NCBI GenBank assembly: GCA_949987565.1
Contig: OX465110.1
Span: forward strand, 8,858,018-8,922,017
Direction of reading: 5' to 3'
Source: Luidia sarsii
Lineage: Eukaryota > Echinodermata > Asteroidea > Paxillosida > Luidiidae
Length of the DNA: 64,000 nucleotides
The notes under the pieces were generated by a model. That model saw nothing but the letters and a program-made list of their open reading frames with translations. It had not been told where the DNA came from and did not search any database. A program made the position numbers and the translations under genes. Positions 11,165 through 23,039 of this stretch are shown here, piece after piece. How positions within the stretch are numbered: the first letter of the stretch is position 1; the number at the start of each line of letters is the position of its first letter.

Positions 11165-12175
11165 GATAGAAACGTCTACAGAATGTTTGCTGGCATTACC
11201 CAACTCCCCAGGTGAGCATGATCCGGGGAACATTTTCCAGCTAGCCAATTTGTTTTCTCCTTTTTTTGGAAGGGGGGGGCAGAATAACACGAGAATGGAT
11301 CCTCACACTGCTGGCTCCCTATGTTCTATGAGCCAGGCGTGGAACCTCTGCGACGATGCGTGTTGGATATTGTGGTGGCCGAGATGGCCCAAAGTGCCAG
11401 ACAGAAAAAAAATATCTCCAGAAAATGTCCAGGCTGACAAAATAGCATTATAATAATGGAACTATAGGGTGCAGGTATATGGACGCACACACTGCGAAAG
11501 ACGCCGAGTGAAACGATGTGCAGCAAAATAAATTTGCTCGGGCACTTGGTCTGAATTTCATAAGCAACGTTTGGCGTTTGGGATCGATTTTGTTCGTCAC
11601 AATCCTAAAATTAAGGTTTGGTATTGCAGTCTATTATGGCAATCAAACTGTAGTGAAAATGCTCGTGATACATTGCTCATCGGACTCGCAGTGTGTTTTC
11701 TAATACGAATTGATCAATATTAGTTCAATAACAATGAAGATCTTTCACTTGTGTATTCTTTTTTTCGTCTCTGCTTTAGTTTTGGGTGAGGTGGATCTCG
11801 TTGGTCCGGGATAGATCTAACCATAGAGCTGTTTCCTTGCTCTGTGATCTAACCCTGGCGTTTCATTCACAAAGCAAAACGTCCAATTAGAGACCTTTGG
11901 GTGGCCTTCATGCTCGCTGGTTACTGGAGATAAACACCGACTGTCTTGGACAAACTCCACGGAAAGAGGGGAAAGGAAAGCTACCGGTATTGACTTTTGA
12001 CAGCGGCTTGGCCCAAACTGGAAGAAGACTAGAAACGGAGAACAAAATAACTTGACCGGGAAACACAATTTCCCTTCCTCTTAAACCCCGAGTCCCTGTG
12101 TCCGATTCGACGGTGTTGGTTTAATATGAATGAGGTGCACAAGCCGCACCATCTGACTGATGTCTACCCGTGCCC
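11165..12175. other. non-repetitive intergenic DNA, nothing recognised
   Basis: Unique-looking, moderately AT-rich sequence between the large CT and GA arrays. I see no conserved protein motif, RNA gene or inverted repeat of note. Confidence 0.5.
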
Positions 12176-12180
12176 TCACG

Positions 12181-12502
12181 AGGAGAGAGAGCTGGGAGGG
12201 AGAGAGAGAGAGAGGAAGAGAGAGATGAGAGGGAAAGAGAGAGGAAGAGAGAAAGAGGGAGGGAGATAGATGAGAGGGAGAGAGAGAGAGGGGGAGGGAG
12301 AGAGAGGGAGCGAGATAAAGAGAGGGAGAGAGAGAGAGGGGGAGGGAGAGAGAGGGAGCGAGAGAAAGAGAGGGAGAGAGAGAGAGAGAGAGAGGGTGCG
12401 CTGGGAGGAAGGAAGGGAGAGGAAGAGAGAGGGAGAGAGAGAGATAAAGAGACAGTGAGAAAGGTGGAGGAAGAGAGAGAGAGAGAGTGAGACAGAGAGA
12501 CA
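12181..12502. repeat. GA/GGGAGA polypurine array
   Basis: About 320 bases of GAGAGG, AGAGGGAG and AAAGAG variants, purine on the + strand. Longer internal blocks repeat with a period of about 55-60 bases (for example GAGGGAGCGAGA recurring near 12305 and 12352), suggesting duplication of larger units. Confidence 0.9.
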
Positions 12503-12509
12503 CAAATCG

Positions 12510-13515
12510 GGCTCCTCCAAAATGGAGCTCGCCGGCAGAACTCACCGTGTGACAGTCGCTTTCATTGGAGCGCTCTTTATTAGAACTGGTGACATCTTGT
12601 CAGCTTGCGATGCGGTGTGTACTGGCGTGTTTTGACTGGGATGTGACCCGGTCTAGGACTAGAGTTAGTGCCTGTCAACTTCAATCTCTCCGTGGCTGAT
12701 AAAAAACAAGTCAAAATATCCTGTCTTGTGCACCTTCCGCCATCCCCCCACACTTTTTTTTTTGTCCGAATGATATCGTCGCGTATTTACCTCGGACGTT
12801 TGTTTCGAGCCTTCGTGAGATTCAGAAAAACCTCCGCTTTTCGGTGCAACTCGAGCTACGCGGATCTACCACCCGTCAGAGGAATAGCTATAACCGAAGG
12901 CACAGTGTATGATGTGATATGCTGATCATGTATTTGCCTCATTCAGGAATCATGTTTCATCGATGTCTTCTGTCTGGACGGTCCATTTTGTTATTTAACG
13001 TGTGTCCACGCGAAATAGAATCATGTGAGACCGAAATCAATTTTGCAGAAACCGACTTCAGAATAGATCGGATAACCAACGCCAGACAAACGGTTTAACC
13101 GCCGCAATCTGAATTTTGTGCGGTTTTAAAGCTTCGAGACCGGTAAGTTGAATTCTCAGTTTTGTAAAATGTCTGTATTCCATTTTGGGGGGTAAGAGTC
13201 GTTAATGGCGAACAATAATATTGTGAGCAAAATGTAAAACGTGTCTGATGTTGCGGTACAGAAAATAATTCCATTTGGGGAAACTCGGAATAAAATGGAA
13301 AGAAGCGGTCAATTGTGAAAGTCTTACAGTTTCGACTCTTCTCAAGGTAATAATTCAGAGGTGAGAGTAGTGCGAGGACCGTCGAAGACGAAGAGAGTGC
13401 GGTTGGTATAGCGAAGGTGGTACACGAAAATGGCCCAGACAAGGAAAAATTGTATCAAGAAGACTGGTGACGGTCAGCGTGACAAGATTCTTTGACAAGA
13501 CTCAGTCTTTGCCCT
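12510..13515. other. non-repetitive intergenic DNA, nothing recognised
   Basis: Unique-looking sequence with short open frames only. None has a recognisable domain. Confidence 0.5.
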
Positions 13516-13517
13516 TG

Positions 13518-13549
13518 TTTCTTCTTCTTCTTCTTCTTCTTCTTCTTCT
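13518..13549. repeat. TTC trinucleotide microsatellite
   Basis: About ten tandem TTC units (GAA on the other strand). The repeat type is capable of triplex formation, though this tract is short. Confidence 0.9.
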
Positions 13550-13764
13550 CGAGAGATATATACCGGCAAAATCGGTGCAACTTCAGGTATGGGGACGGAA
13601 CTCAATCACTCCCTTGCCCGTCCCGGACCGTGGTGGGCATGGCGTGGACGCACCGGAGTACTGCAACTGACGAACCCGAAATGCTGATTTAGCTGACGCT
13701 AAATAGGGACCAACAATCACCAAGAAGCCGGCAATCGTATTCTACTGCGAGTTTGTAAAGGAGT

Positions 13765-13854
13765 AAGAGAGAGAGAGAGAGAGAAGAGAGAGAGGTGAAC
13801 GAGAGAGATAGAGGGAAAGAGGTGAACGAGAGAGATAGAGAAAGAGGTGAACGA

Positions 13855-13909
<55 letters not shown>

Positions 13910-14050
13910 GAACGAGAGAGAGAGGGGTGAACGAGAGAGATAGAAAGAGAGAGAGAGGTGAACGAGAGAGGGGGGTGAACGAGATAGAGAGAGAGAGAGA
14001 GAGGGGGGGGTGAACGAGAGAGAGATAGAAAGAGAGAGAGAGAGGTGAAC

Positions 14051-14081
<31 letters not shown>

Positions 14082-14486
14082 TGAACGAGAGAGAGATAGA
14101 AAGAGAGAGAGAGGTGAACGAGAGTTAGAGATAGAGAGAGGGGTTAACGAGGGAGATAGAGAGAGAGGTGAACGAGAGAGGTGTGAACGCGAGAGATAGA
14201 GAAATAGAGAGGTGAAAGAGAGAGAGAGAGAGGTGGAGAGAGATGGGAGGGAGAGAGTGCCGGAGAGATAGAGAGACAGAGAGAAGGGGAGAAAGAGGAA
14301 GGAGGGAAGATAGAGAGAAATAGACAGATAGTGAGAGAGGTGGGGAGAGAGGGAAGAGAAAGAGAGAGAGAGAGAATGAGAGACAGGGAAAGAGGGCAGA
14401 GAGAGAGAAGGAGGGGGAGATAGAAAGAGAAAGAGAGGGGGAAAGAGATAGAGATAGATAGAGATAGAGAGAGAGAGAGAGAGAAA
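13765..14486. repeat. GA array containing a GGTGAACGAGAGAGA minisatellite
   Basis: About 720 bases of + strand polypurine. Between about 13790 and 14190 the GA repeat is punctuated some 13 times by GTGAACGAG at irregular spacings of about 14-60 bases, for example near 13796, 13822, 13848, 13907, 13961, 14010, 14046, 14081, 14116 and 14169. The remainder is GAGAGA, GATAGA and GGGGG variants. A long reverse open frame here is repeat-derived. Confidence 0.9.
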
Positions 14487-14489
14487 AAA

Positions 14490-16530
14490 TGAAGGACCTA
14501 AGACGGAGGGTTGTAATTGAATAGTTTAATTGGAATGTAATGTTTATCTCAGGAATCGATTCAGGAGTGAAGAATACGGTATCCGATTGGTTTCTGCATT
14601 GAAGGGGAAGGGAGACAGGGAGTGCACAGCTGTTGAAACAAATAATTATGCTTTGTTGTATAACGAGCAATATTTATCGGGTGGTACAGGCGTAAGGCGA
14701 TCGGACTGACTACCGTCTGTTGGTGTAGGAGCGACCGCTCACTGCTGATAACTGTTACAGGTTTTTTTTTGTACCCCGGCGTTGTACAAGGAGGAGAAAA
14801 GGGCATCTCGTTATGCCGCTATTTACAGGGGGATAATGGGAACAAATTAGCGCCGTGTCCTCCTTCCAGCTTGTCCCATTTAGTCAGGACGATGTTACAT
14901 GATGTCTTGACGAGTCCGCTCAATGCGAGCCCTCTGAGCTCACAAACTGATTACTCCGTCCATATACGAGTCCGAGGAGGGGGTAGGCAAAGAGAGCGAA
15001 CAACAAAAATGAAGGGGGGGGGTTGGAGGAAGGAGGGTGGTTTGTTGAAGGCATTGAAGTGAGGGTGTTGCTCACAAAGGCTGGCATGTGAAGGTCGACT
15101 GGGCATAGGGGACAGTGGAAGCAGGGAGCTCAGACGGCCGGCATCCGTGTGCCGATGCGTCGCTACCGTGCCTTGGCTTGGCTTCTGGCTCTCACTCTCT
15201 CTCTCCCCCTCTCCTCCGCCTTCTCCTCCGTTCAACACAATTCACGGCACGGTCTGACCCGTACACGGCAACAACAACAAGAACGACAACAACAAAAAAA
15301 CCAACCTGATAAGTTTTCCTTCCCTTTTGTCACACCAGCTCCGCTAATGCCGGCTCGACCAAAAAAAAAAAAAGTAGAGGGAGAAAGGCGGTGAAGAGAG
15401 GGGGATACAAAATAAGCTCGTCTTTGGCTCTCGCCCGGAAGTTTTTACTGGGCCTGTTCACGATCCAAATAACCGGCCTTGCGTGGAAGGGAGGGAGAAT
15501 GGAGCTCTGTGTTCCCGTGCGATGCAAAATCGGCCACTGATGCTGTGCCTGCCGTTAGAGAGCCTAGCTGCGGATCAGAGTCGGGGTGATGGTTAGTTAT
15601 CGTCGTGGGTTTTTTCTTTCTTTTTTGTTGGGGTTGGGGTTGGGAGGGGGGGGGGGCTGATCAGTGCTGGCATGCAGACGGGGGGCTGTGGCGTATTTTT
15701 GTTTCAATTTGGCGCTCGCCGTTTCTCGGCTGAGCATGGGGCGGTTGCTTGAATGGACGGCTATTTTGAAAGAAAATATTTAACGTTGTGATTTATACGA
15801 CTTCGTCGTTCGGGGCAAACAGGGGTTTGGTTGGGGAGACTGGCTGTATGGTGGAGTTGCATGTACCCCCTAAAAAAAGGATGATAGAGAGAAAGAAAGA
15901 AAGAAAGAAAACAAGAACCCGTGCCAAATCGGCACACTTCCACCTGGGACTCACACTACAATATAACTAAAACAACAAACACACAAATAAACACGCTGTC
16001 ATAGCAAAGGGAGTACTAAGCTATCCCCGGCCATTCAGAGAAAGAGGGAGAGAGAGAGTGAGAGTGGGGCTAACGCGAAGCGGTGCATAGTGAGTGGAGC
16101 TATGGGGGACTTTTCCAGTGCAGTTCGGAGATTTGTATGGGCCGTGGCTGTGCCAGCACTCGGCGGGTGCTGCGGTGATCGGGCCCCGCCTTGGTGTCTG
16201 GCACGCGGGTGGTCGGCGGGCGAGCACGCGGGCAGGTAGGCGGTCAACACCGCGCTTCCACTCGGCTCGATCGCGGCAATCCGACCCGTTGCTGTCAACT
16301 CAACCGGCACACCACTCCATCACGAACCGCCACCGCCGAGCGGGAAAAAAATGTGACGTAATCCTGAAACAACCTTCGTATCATCGACCTGTAGAGGACA
16401 CCCTTACCATCATTATGCGGTTGTTCCACTTTCAGTGGATAACCTTCACTGATTTATCATGGAGTTTGAGATTATATTTATTTAGTGCGTTCTCTACGGG
16501 GGCCGATGTGCTTTGCTTGGATGGGAAATA
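14490..16530. other. intergenic DNA, no gene recognised
   Basis: Mostly unique sequence with poly-G and poly-A runs (near 15018, 15360 and 15644). A 79-codon ATG frame at 15155-15394 begins with a signal-peptide-like segment, but much of that segment comes from a CT tract; it is treated under findings. Nothing else stands out. Confidence 0.5.
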
Positions 16531-16537
16531 TGCCGAA

Positions 16538-16785
16538 CGTTGCCCGTCTCTCCCTCTGTCTCCCTCCCTCTGTCTCTCCTCTCCTCTCTCTCTAGCTCTC
16601 TCTTCACCCTCTTTCTTCCCTACCCCTCTCCCTCTCTCCCTCTCTCCACCTCTCTACCTCTCTCCATCTCCCACTCCCACCTCTTCGTCCCCAGGATTCC
16701 GATGGCCACCGCACCCTCTCCATCCCCTTCTCTCCCTTTTTCCTCTCCTCTCTCCTCCCTTTTCCCCCCTCCTTCCCCTCAACCG
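16538..16785. repeat. CCCTCTCT pyrimidine array
   Basis: Imperfect CT/CCCTCT tract, pyrimidine on the + strand, interrupted near 16680-16715 by a short mixed stretch. Confidence 0.8.
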
Positions 16786-17071
16786 CAGTCTGACTCCGGT
16801 GGTCAATACTGGTACACTGGTTTATCCACTCCCGGAGCCGTCGATACGGGTGTCGGGACTTGATACGAACGCGCCTATCCCGTTACACATCGGATAGTCG
16901 ACCCTGCCTCGGGATACGGGACGTCCAAACCTGCCAACGATGACGCGTATAAGAAGGGAACGTGGAGAAGCGAGGAGCAGGTATACGCACAACACGAGAA
17001 CACTATACGTCCCTGCTTGCATTTCCTTGCGAAATCAAGCACCATGATCGCTTCTTCTTTTCCCCCCTCTT

Positions 17072-17160
17072 TGTCCCCCCTCTCTCTCTCTCCATCTCTC
17101 CTCCTTCTCCTCGTTCTTTCTTCTGTATACCCCCCTTCTCTCCTCTCCTTCTCATCTTCG
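17072..17160. repeat. CT-rich tract
   Basis: CCCCTCTCTCTC and CTCCTTCTCC blocks, pyrimidine on the + strand. Confidence 0.7.
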
Positions 17161-17344
17161 AGGGTGTTGGCTGGGTCTTCGAATTGTTTCTGTCTTTCGC
17201 CGGGTTCTCGGCGTCTCGACGGATCATGGCTGCAGGGGTTTTTTTGGGTGGAGAGGTGCCGGATTGCTACTAAACGGTCTCCGCGAATTGATGTTAATCA
17301 ATTATGTTATTGCGAGGATCTTGATCGAGAAATTGATCGTCGCT

Positions 17345-17462
17345 CCGCCTCCACCTACCCCCACCCACCCCCACCCCCATCCACGCCCATCACCCTTCCC
17401 CTGCCCGCACGTTCGCCACCCTCCCTCCCCCTCTCTCCCTCTCTCCCTCTCTCCCTCGCCCG
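17345..17462. repeat. CCACCC then CCCTCTCT tract
   Basis: A CCCACCCC-rich segment passes into CCCTCTCT repeats. It is very C-rich on the + strand, so the complementary strand is G-rich. Confidence 0.7.
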
Positions 17463-18499
17463 CTCCTTGAGATTATGTGTTTCAACTTCCATTTAAGTGA
17501 TTGCCAGATAACTGCTGGCTTGTATGGTGGGCGAGATGGCGGAGATTAAGGGACGGTAAGATGGACGCCTTCCTCCCGTTGCACCCTCAACGGTGGGCCG
17601 TGCGATTGCGCACGGCCTCCAACTTCTTAAACCAATTCTAATTGTATTAAACGCCCCTAATTGCATTAAACCAATACCCATAGTGCTCCACTATGAATTG
17701 GTTATGAGGCAGGTAATGCGGTGCATGTTCCCGCTGAATATTCTCTCTCGACCGTTGCTTTGTTTTTTTACATTGTCCCGTGCTCGCTAGAGTAAAGAAC
17801 AAATCCTGACAGGAAAAAAACAACACGCCTACCCATGTTTTTTTTTTTTTTGAGGGGGGGACCAAAGCTTGAAGGTTGTTACTTGTTCAATTGTAAGGAA
17901 AAGGGTTCCCATGAAAGCGGGTACCCCCCCCCCTCCCTCCTTCTCTCTTCTCCCTCTCCACCCCTCTCCCCTCTACCCCATGTTCTAAAAAACACTAACA
18001 ATATGATATGAAAAAAGCCAGGAGACGAAAACAAAATCGCCGGCCGGAGAATGGAACGACCAGCTCGGTCCCAGCGCGAGAATTCCGCGGAGTGATGGTC
18101 TCTCTCACGCGTCCACACCCGTCGGACGAGCACCAGGTCGACCGGGACCCGCTCCTTGTTGACAACCTGATGTGCCGTCAAGCGAAAGGGAATTTGGGGT
18201 TCCTGTGCAAGCCCGTGCCTAGTGTGTCATGCCGTGCTGGGGACGTTAATAATGCAGTTGTCCCCGATAGGGGGTGTAAGTGACGGAAAAGGGGAAAGAG
18301 AGAGAGAGAGAGAAAAAAAAGAAGTGTTGTGTCGACGTGCACACACAATGGCAAATGAGGTGCGGCATGTGTTATGGCCGTATTTCTGTCTACATTATTG
18401 AACTTGTCAAGTTGTTCTTTTACTTTCTAGGTTTTTTTTTCTTCTGAGTGCCTCCCACACAGTCACTCAGGTCCCGTACATCCGTCACTGTGTCTGGAT

Positions 18500-18640
18500 C
18501 TCTATCGCTCTGCCTCTCTGCCCTGCCCCCTTTCCGAATCTCTCTCTCCCTCTCACTCTCCCTCCTCTCCCTCTCCCTCTCCCCTCTCCCTCTCCATCTC
18601 CTTCCTCTCACTCTCCATCTCCCTCCTCTCACCCCCTCTC
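18500..18640. repeat. CTCTCC pyrimidine array
   Basis: CTCTCCCT and CATCTCCCTCC units repeat imperfectly. A similar but less regular CT-rich zone follows at about 18745-18870. Confidence 0.8.
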
Positions 18641-18914
18641 CACCCCGGCTTGTTCGTTTCCAATCCTTCGTGTTTTGTTGCATTTGTTTCTGTGGACGTG
18701 GCACTTCAAATTGGAAACCTTTCCCTCACCTCTCTGTCTGTTTGGCCCCTTCTCTCTCTCCCACTGTGTCTCTGTCTTTCCCTGTCTCTCTATCTCCTCT
18801 CTGAGTTTGTTGAGTCTCTCCCATTCACTCTCTATGTTCCTCCTTCCCTGCATCTTTCTCTGTCTCTTATGTCTCTCTATGTCTGTCTGTCTGATTGTCC
18901 GTCTGTCTGCATGT

Positions 18915-19345
18915 CCCCCTGCCTACCTTTCGGCATCCCTCCCTCCATCCCTGCCTCCCTGCCTCCCTGCCCCTTCTTCCCTGCCTCCCTCCCTGGCTCC
19001 CCCTTCCTGCCTCCCTGCCTCCTTCTCTGTCTGCCTTCCTGCCTCTTTCCCTGCCTTTCTGCCTGCCTGCCTCCCCCTCCCTCCCAAACCTTCCTCCCGT
19101 CCCTGTCTCCCTCCCCTCCTCCCTCCGCCTCCCTTCCGCCCTGCCCCTCCCTGCCTCCCTCCCCTCCTCCCTCCCTTCCTGCCTCCCTCCCTTCCTCCCT
19201 TTCTCCCTGCCTCCCTCCTCTCCTCCCTCCCTCCCTTTCTCCTTGCCTCCCTGCCTCCCTGCCTCCCTCCCTGTATCCCTCCTTTCATCCCTCCCCTCCT
19301 CCTTCCCTTCCTCCCCGCTTCCCTCCCTCCATGCCTCCCTCCCCT
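18915..19345. repeat. CCTGCCTCC/CCCTCC minisatellite array
   Basis: About 430 bases built from CCTCCCTGCCTCC-type units with TTCC and CCATCC variants. The + strand is almost devoid of A. Pro/Ser/Leu-rich forward and Gly/Arg-rich reverse open frames run through it because the sequence lacks stop triplets; they are not evidence of a gene. Confidence 0.9.
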
Positions 19346-19766
19346 CAATAGTTTGTTTCCATCCACTCTCCTGGCCGCTACGGAGCATGGATTCATATAG
19401 TGGAGGAAGTTACCTTAATACAGCTGCCCTACATGTCAGTTTCCTGTAAGATTGGATCCCAGTATGCGTTATTTCCCCCTTTCTGTCGCCGGTGTCGGTC
19501 TATCTTTGTGTATTATTTCGCATGCAGTCTTTTCCCATTTGCTTCAACTCGCTCGCCTCACTCGTGCGGGATAGACTTAATTGCGGGCCTGACTCTCGTC
19601 CGCCCCGCGTAAGTAGTATACACGGTGACTCGGACAGGACCACAAGGGCGGCCAAGAAAGAAAATATCTTGTTTTATTTGGTGGCTGTTTCCTCCGTTGG
19701 ACAACAGCCGCTGGAGAGGCAGAAAGGGGGTAACCGGAGGGAGACAGCGCCAAGAGAAGTAAATCG

Positions 19767-19778
19767 AAGAGAGAGAGA

Positions 19779-19826
<48 letters not shown>
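19767..19826. repeat. GA microsatellite
   Basis: A nearly pure (GA)n tract with two GGG interruptions, purine on the + strand. Confidence 0.9.
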
Positions 19827-19827
<1 letters not shown>

Positions 19828-20272
19828 GATTGCACATGCAAATCACTTAGGCAGACCTTAAGTGGCACTTAAGACTCGGTGATCACCCAGTCCCAATTAA
19901 ATGATTCCAATTGGCAAGGTACACATCTAAATGTCCTCCGCTTCTGCTCGCTTGGCCTCCCGACCTTGCCGCGATTTGGCCGCGGCCTCTGATGGGCCGT
20001 ACGGCCGCCCGACAGGCCCGCTCTCTCTCTCTCCCTTCACCCCTCCCCCTCCCCGCAGCCTCTCTGCCTGCAAACCTGGTCCTTCTCTCCCCCTCCCCCT
20101 CTCTCTCTCCCTTTGCTTGTCTCTGTCGTTCGTACGCCAGACGACTCAATTGGCTACAAAACGAAGCCGGCCACTAGGGCGTGAAATGCGGCTTCATTTG
20201 GCCTAGTCAGGCGTGCCAAGCGCGCAGCGCCCCTTCATTAATAGGTTGCCCACCGACAGCCAACTTCCCTTT

Positions 20273-20297
20273 TCCCCCTCTCCCTCGCTCTCTCTCC

Positions 20298-20376
<79 letters not shown>

Positions 20377-20382
20377 CCTCTT
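20273..20382. repeat. (CT)n microsatellite
   Basis: A nearly pure CT dinucleotide core of about 75 bases (20300-20375), pyrimidine on the + strand. Confidence 0.95.
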
Positions 20383-20421
20383 TCCATCGAAACAAAAACC
20401 CGCGCATAAATTCCTCTTTTT

Positions 20422-20423
20422 CA

Positions 20424-20456
<33 letters not shown>

Positions 20457-20457
20457 T
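20422..20457. repeat. (AT)n microsatellite
   Basis: An alternating TA tract of about 26 bases followed by GTATATAT. It is self-complementary and able to extrude a cruciform. Confidence 0.95.
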
Positions 20458-20583
20458 TATGTTCACTTTTTTTTTTGGCTGGTGGTTTGTCTATACCCAT
20501 CAGTTACTGCCGCGATTCCTCGGCAATTTTTTTCAACCCAGAGTCGATCGTCGGGGTCGACTGACCGAGGGAGAGGGCTGGCA

Positions 20584-22935
20584 AATTGTGGTGATGACGG
20601 TGGTAGTTGTGGTGATGGTGGTTGTTGTGGTGGTGATGGTGGCTGTTGTGGCATTCGTGGTAGTTGTGGTGATGATGGTTGTGATGGGGATGGTGATGGT
20701 TGTGGCGGTGATAGCGGTGGTTGTGGTGGTTGTGGTGGTTGTGGTGGTTGTGGTGGTGGTTGTGGTGGTGATGGTGGTGGTTGTAGTGATGATGGTGGTG
20801 GTGTTGGTAGTCATGGTAGTGATGGTGATAATCATGGTGGTGATGGTGGTAGTCATGGTTGTGATAGTGGTGGTCATGGTGGTGATGGTGGTAATCATGG
20901 TGGTGATGGTGATAATCACGGTGGTGATGGTGGTAGTCATGGTGGTGATGGTGGTAGTCATGGTGGTGATGGTGATAATCATGGTGGTGATGATGGTGAT
21001 AATCATGGTGGTGATGGTGGTAGTCATGATGGTGATGGTGGTAGTCATGGTGGTGATGGTGATAATCATGGTGGTGATGATGGTGATAATCATGGTGGTG
21101 ATGGTGATAATCATGGTGGTGATGGTGGTAGTCATGATGGTGATGGTGGTAGTCATGGTGGTGATGGTGATAATCATGGTGGTGATGATGGTGATAATCA
21201 TGGTGGTGATGGTGGTAGTCATGATGGTGATGGTGGTAGTCATGGTGGTGATGGTGGCAGTCATGGTAGTGATGGTGGTAGTCTTGGTGGTGATGGTGGT
21301 AGTCATGGTGGTGATGGTGGTAGTCATGGTGGTAGTCATGATAGTGATGGTGGTAGTCATGGTGGTGATGGTGGTGATGGTGGTAGTGATGGTGGTAGTC
21401 ATGGTGGTGATGGTGGTAGTCATGGTGGTGATGGTGGCAGTCATGGTAGTGATGGTGGTAGTCTTGGTGGTGATGGTGGTAGTCATGGTGGTAGTCATGA
21501 TAGTGATGGTGGTAGTCATGGTGGTGATGGTGGTGATGGTGGTAGTGATGGTGGTAGTCATGGTGGTGATGGTGGTAGTCATGGTGGTGATGGTGGTATT
21601 GATGGTGGTGATGGTGGTAGTCATGGTGGTGATGGTGGTATTGATGGTGGTGATGGTGGTAGTCATGGTGGTGATGGTGGTAGTCATGGGGGTGATGGTG
21701 GTAGTCATGGTGGTGATGGTGGTAGTCATGGTGGTGATGGTGGTAGTCATGGTGGTGATGGTGGTAGTCATGGTGGTGATGGTGGTAGTCATGGTGGTGA
21801 TGCTGGTAGTCATGGTGGTGATGGTGGTAGTCATGGTGGTGATGGTGGTAGTCATGGTGGTGATGGTGATAATCATGGTGGTGATGGTGGTAGTCATGGT
21901 GGTGATGCTGGTAGTCATGGTGGTGATGGTGGTAGTCATGGTGGTGATGGTGGTAGTCATGGTGGTGATGGTGGTAGTCATGGTGGTGATGGTGATAGTC
22001 ATGGTGGTGATGGTGGTAGTCATGGTGGTGATGGTGGTAGTCATGGTGGTGATGGTGGTAGTCATGGTGGTGATGGTGGTAGTCATGGTGGTGATGGTGG
22101 TAGTCATGGGGGTGATGGTGGTAGTCATGGTGGTGATGGTGGTAGTCATGGTGGTGATGGTGATAGTCATGGTGGTGATGGTGGTAGTCATGGTGGTGAT
22201 GGTGGTAGTCATGGTGGTGATGCTGGTAGTCATGGTGGTGATGGTGGCAGTCATGGTGGTGATGGTGGTAGTCATGGGGGTGATGGTGGTAGTCATGGTG
22301 GTGATGGTGGTAGTCATGGTGGTGATGCTGGTAGTCATGGTGGTGATGGTGGCAGTCATGGTGGTGATGGTGGTAGTCATGGTGGTGATGGTGGTAGTCA
22401 TGGTGGTGATGGTGATAGTCATGGTGGTGATGGTGGTAGTCATGGTGGTGATGGTGGTAGTCATGGTGGTGATGGTGGTAGTCATGGGGGTGATGGTGGT
22501 AGTCATGGTGGTGATGGTGGTAGTCATGGTGGTGATGGTGGTAGTCATGGTGGTGATGGTGGTAGTCATGGTGATGATGGTGGCAGTCATGGTGGTGATG
22601 GTGGTAGTCATGGTGGTGATTGTGGTAGTCATGGTGATGATGGTGGCAGTCATGGTGGTGATGGTGGTAGTCATGGTGGTGATGGTGGTAGTCATGGTGG
22701 TGATGGTGGTAGTCATGGTGGTGATGGTGGCAGTCATGGTGGTGATGGTGGTAGTCATGGTGGTGATGGTGGTAGTCATGGTGGTGATTGTGGTAGTCAT
22801 GGTGATGATGGTGGCAGTCATGGTGGTGATGGTGGTAGTCATGGTGGTGATGGTGGTAGTCATGGTGGTGATGGTGGCAGTCATGGTGGTGATGGTGGCA
22901 GTCAGGTGGTGATGGTGGTAGTCATGGTGGTGATG
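20584..22935. repeat. 2.3-kb minisatellite with a 21-bp unit (about 100 copies)
   Basis: The 5' 200 bases are degenerate GTGGTTGTGGTGGTGAT repeats. From about 20806 a 21-base unit encoding Ser-His-Gly-Gly-Asp-Gly-Gly dominates. Variants give Asp-Asn-His, Ala-Gly-Ser-His, Gly-Asp-Asp and Cys. Because 21 is a multiple of three, three frames (SHGGDGG and VVMVVVM forward, MTTTITT reverse) stay open through most of the array. Larger blocks are themselves repeated. One base is missing between 22904 and 22905, shifting the phase. See findings for the possible coding interpretation. Confidence 0.97.
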
Positions 22936-23039
22936 ATGACGATGCTGAAGACGGGAAAGACAGTGACAGCGACAGTGACGTAGACGGCAATGATTGCGAC
23001 ACACCTATAAACGCAAACGAACAGTGGGAATTAATTTGA
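22936..23039 (+). other. possible 3' end of a coding exon: Asp/Ser-rich tail after the 21-bp array
   Basis: In the frame that continues SHGGDGG after the one-base deletion at 22904/22905, the array is followed by an open stretch that includes DSDSDSDVDGNDCD and ends NEQWELI, with TGA at 23037-23039. AATAAA at 23039-23044 overlaps the stop. The frame before the deletion has no ATG, so a protein would need an upstream spliced exon; an acceptor-like pyrimidine run plus CAG ends at 20541. This may be chance, and no homologue is known to me. Confidence 0.2.

Noticed and set aside
10530..11453. Long Ser/Leu-rich open frame, and similar frames on both strands of other CT/GA arrays (12081-12545, 14125-14670, 18650-19449, 34454-35153, 57609-58163, 59222-60018)
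   Set aside because: Their composition is dictated by dinucleotide or hexamer repeats that lack stop triplets. The non-repeat flanks show no protein features.
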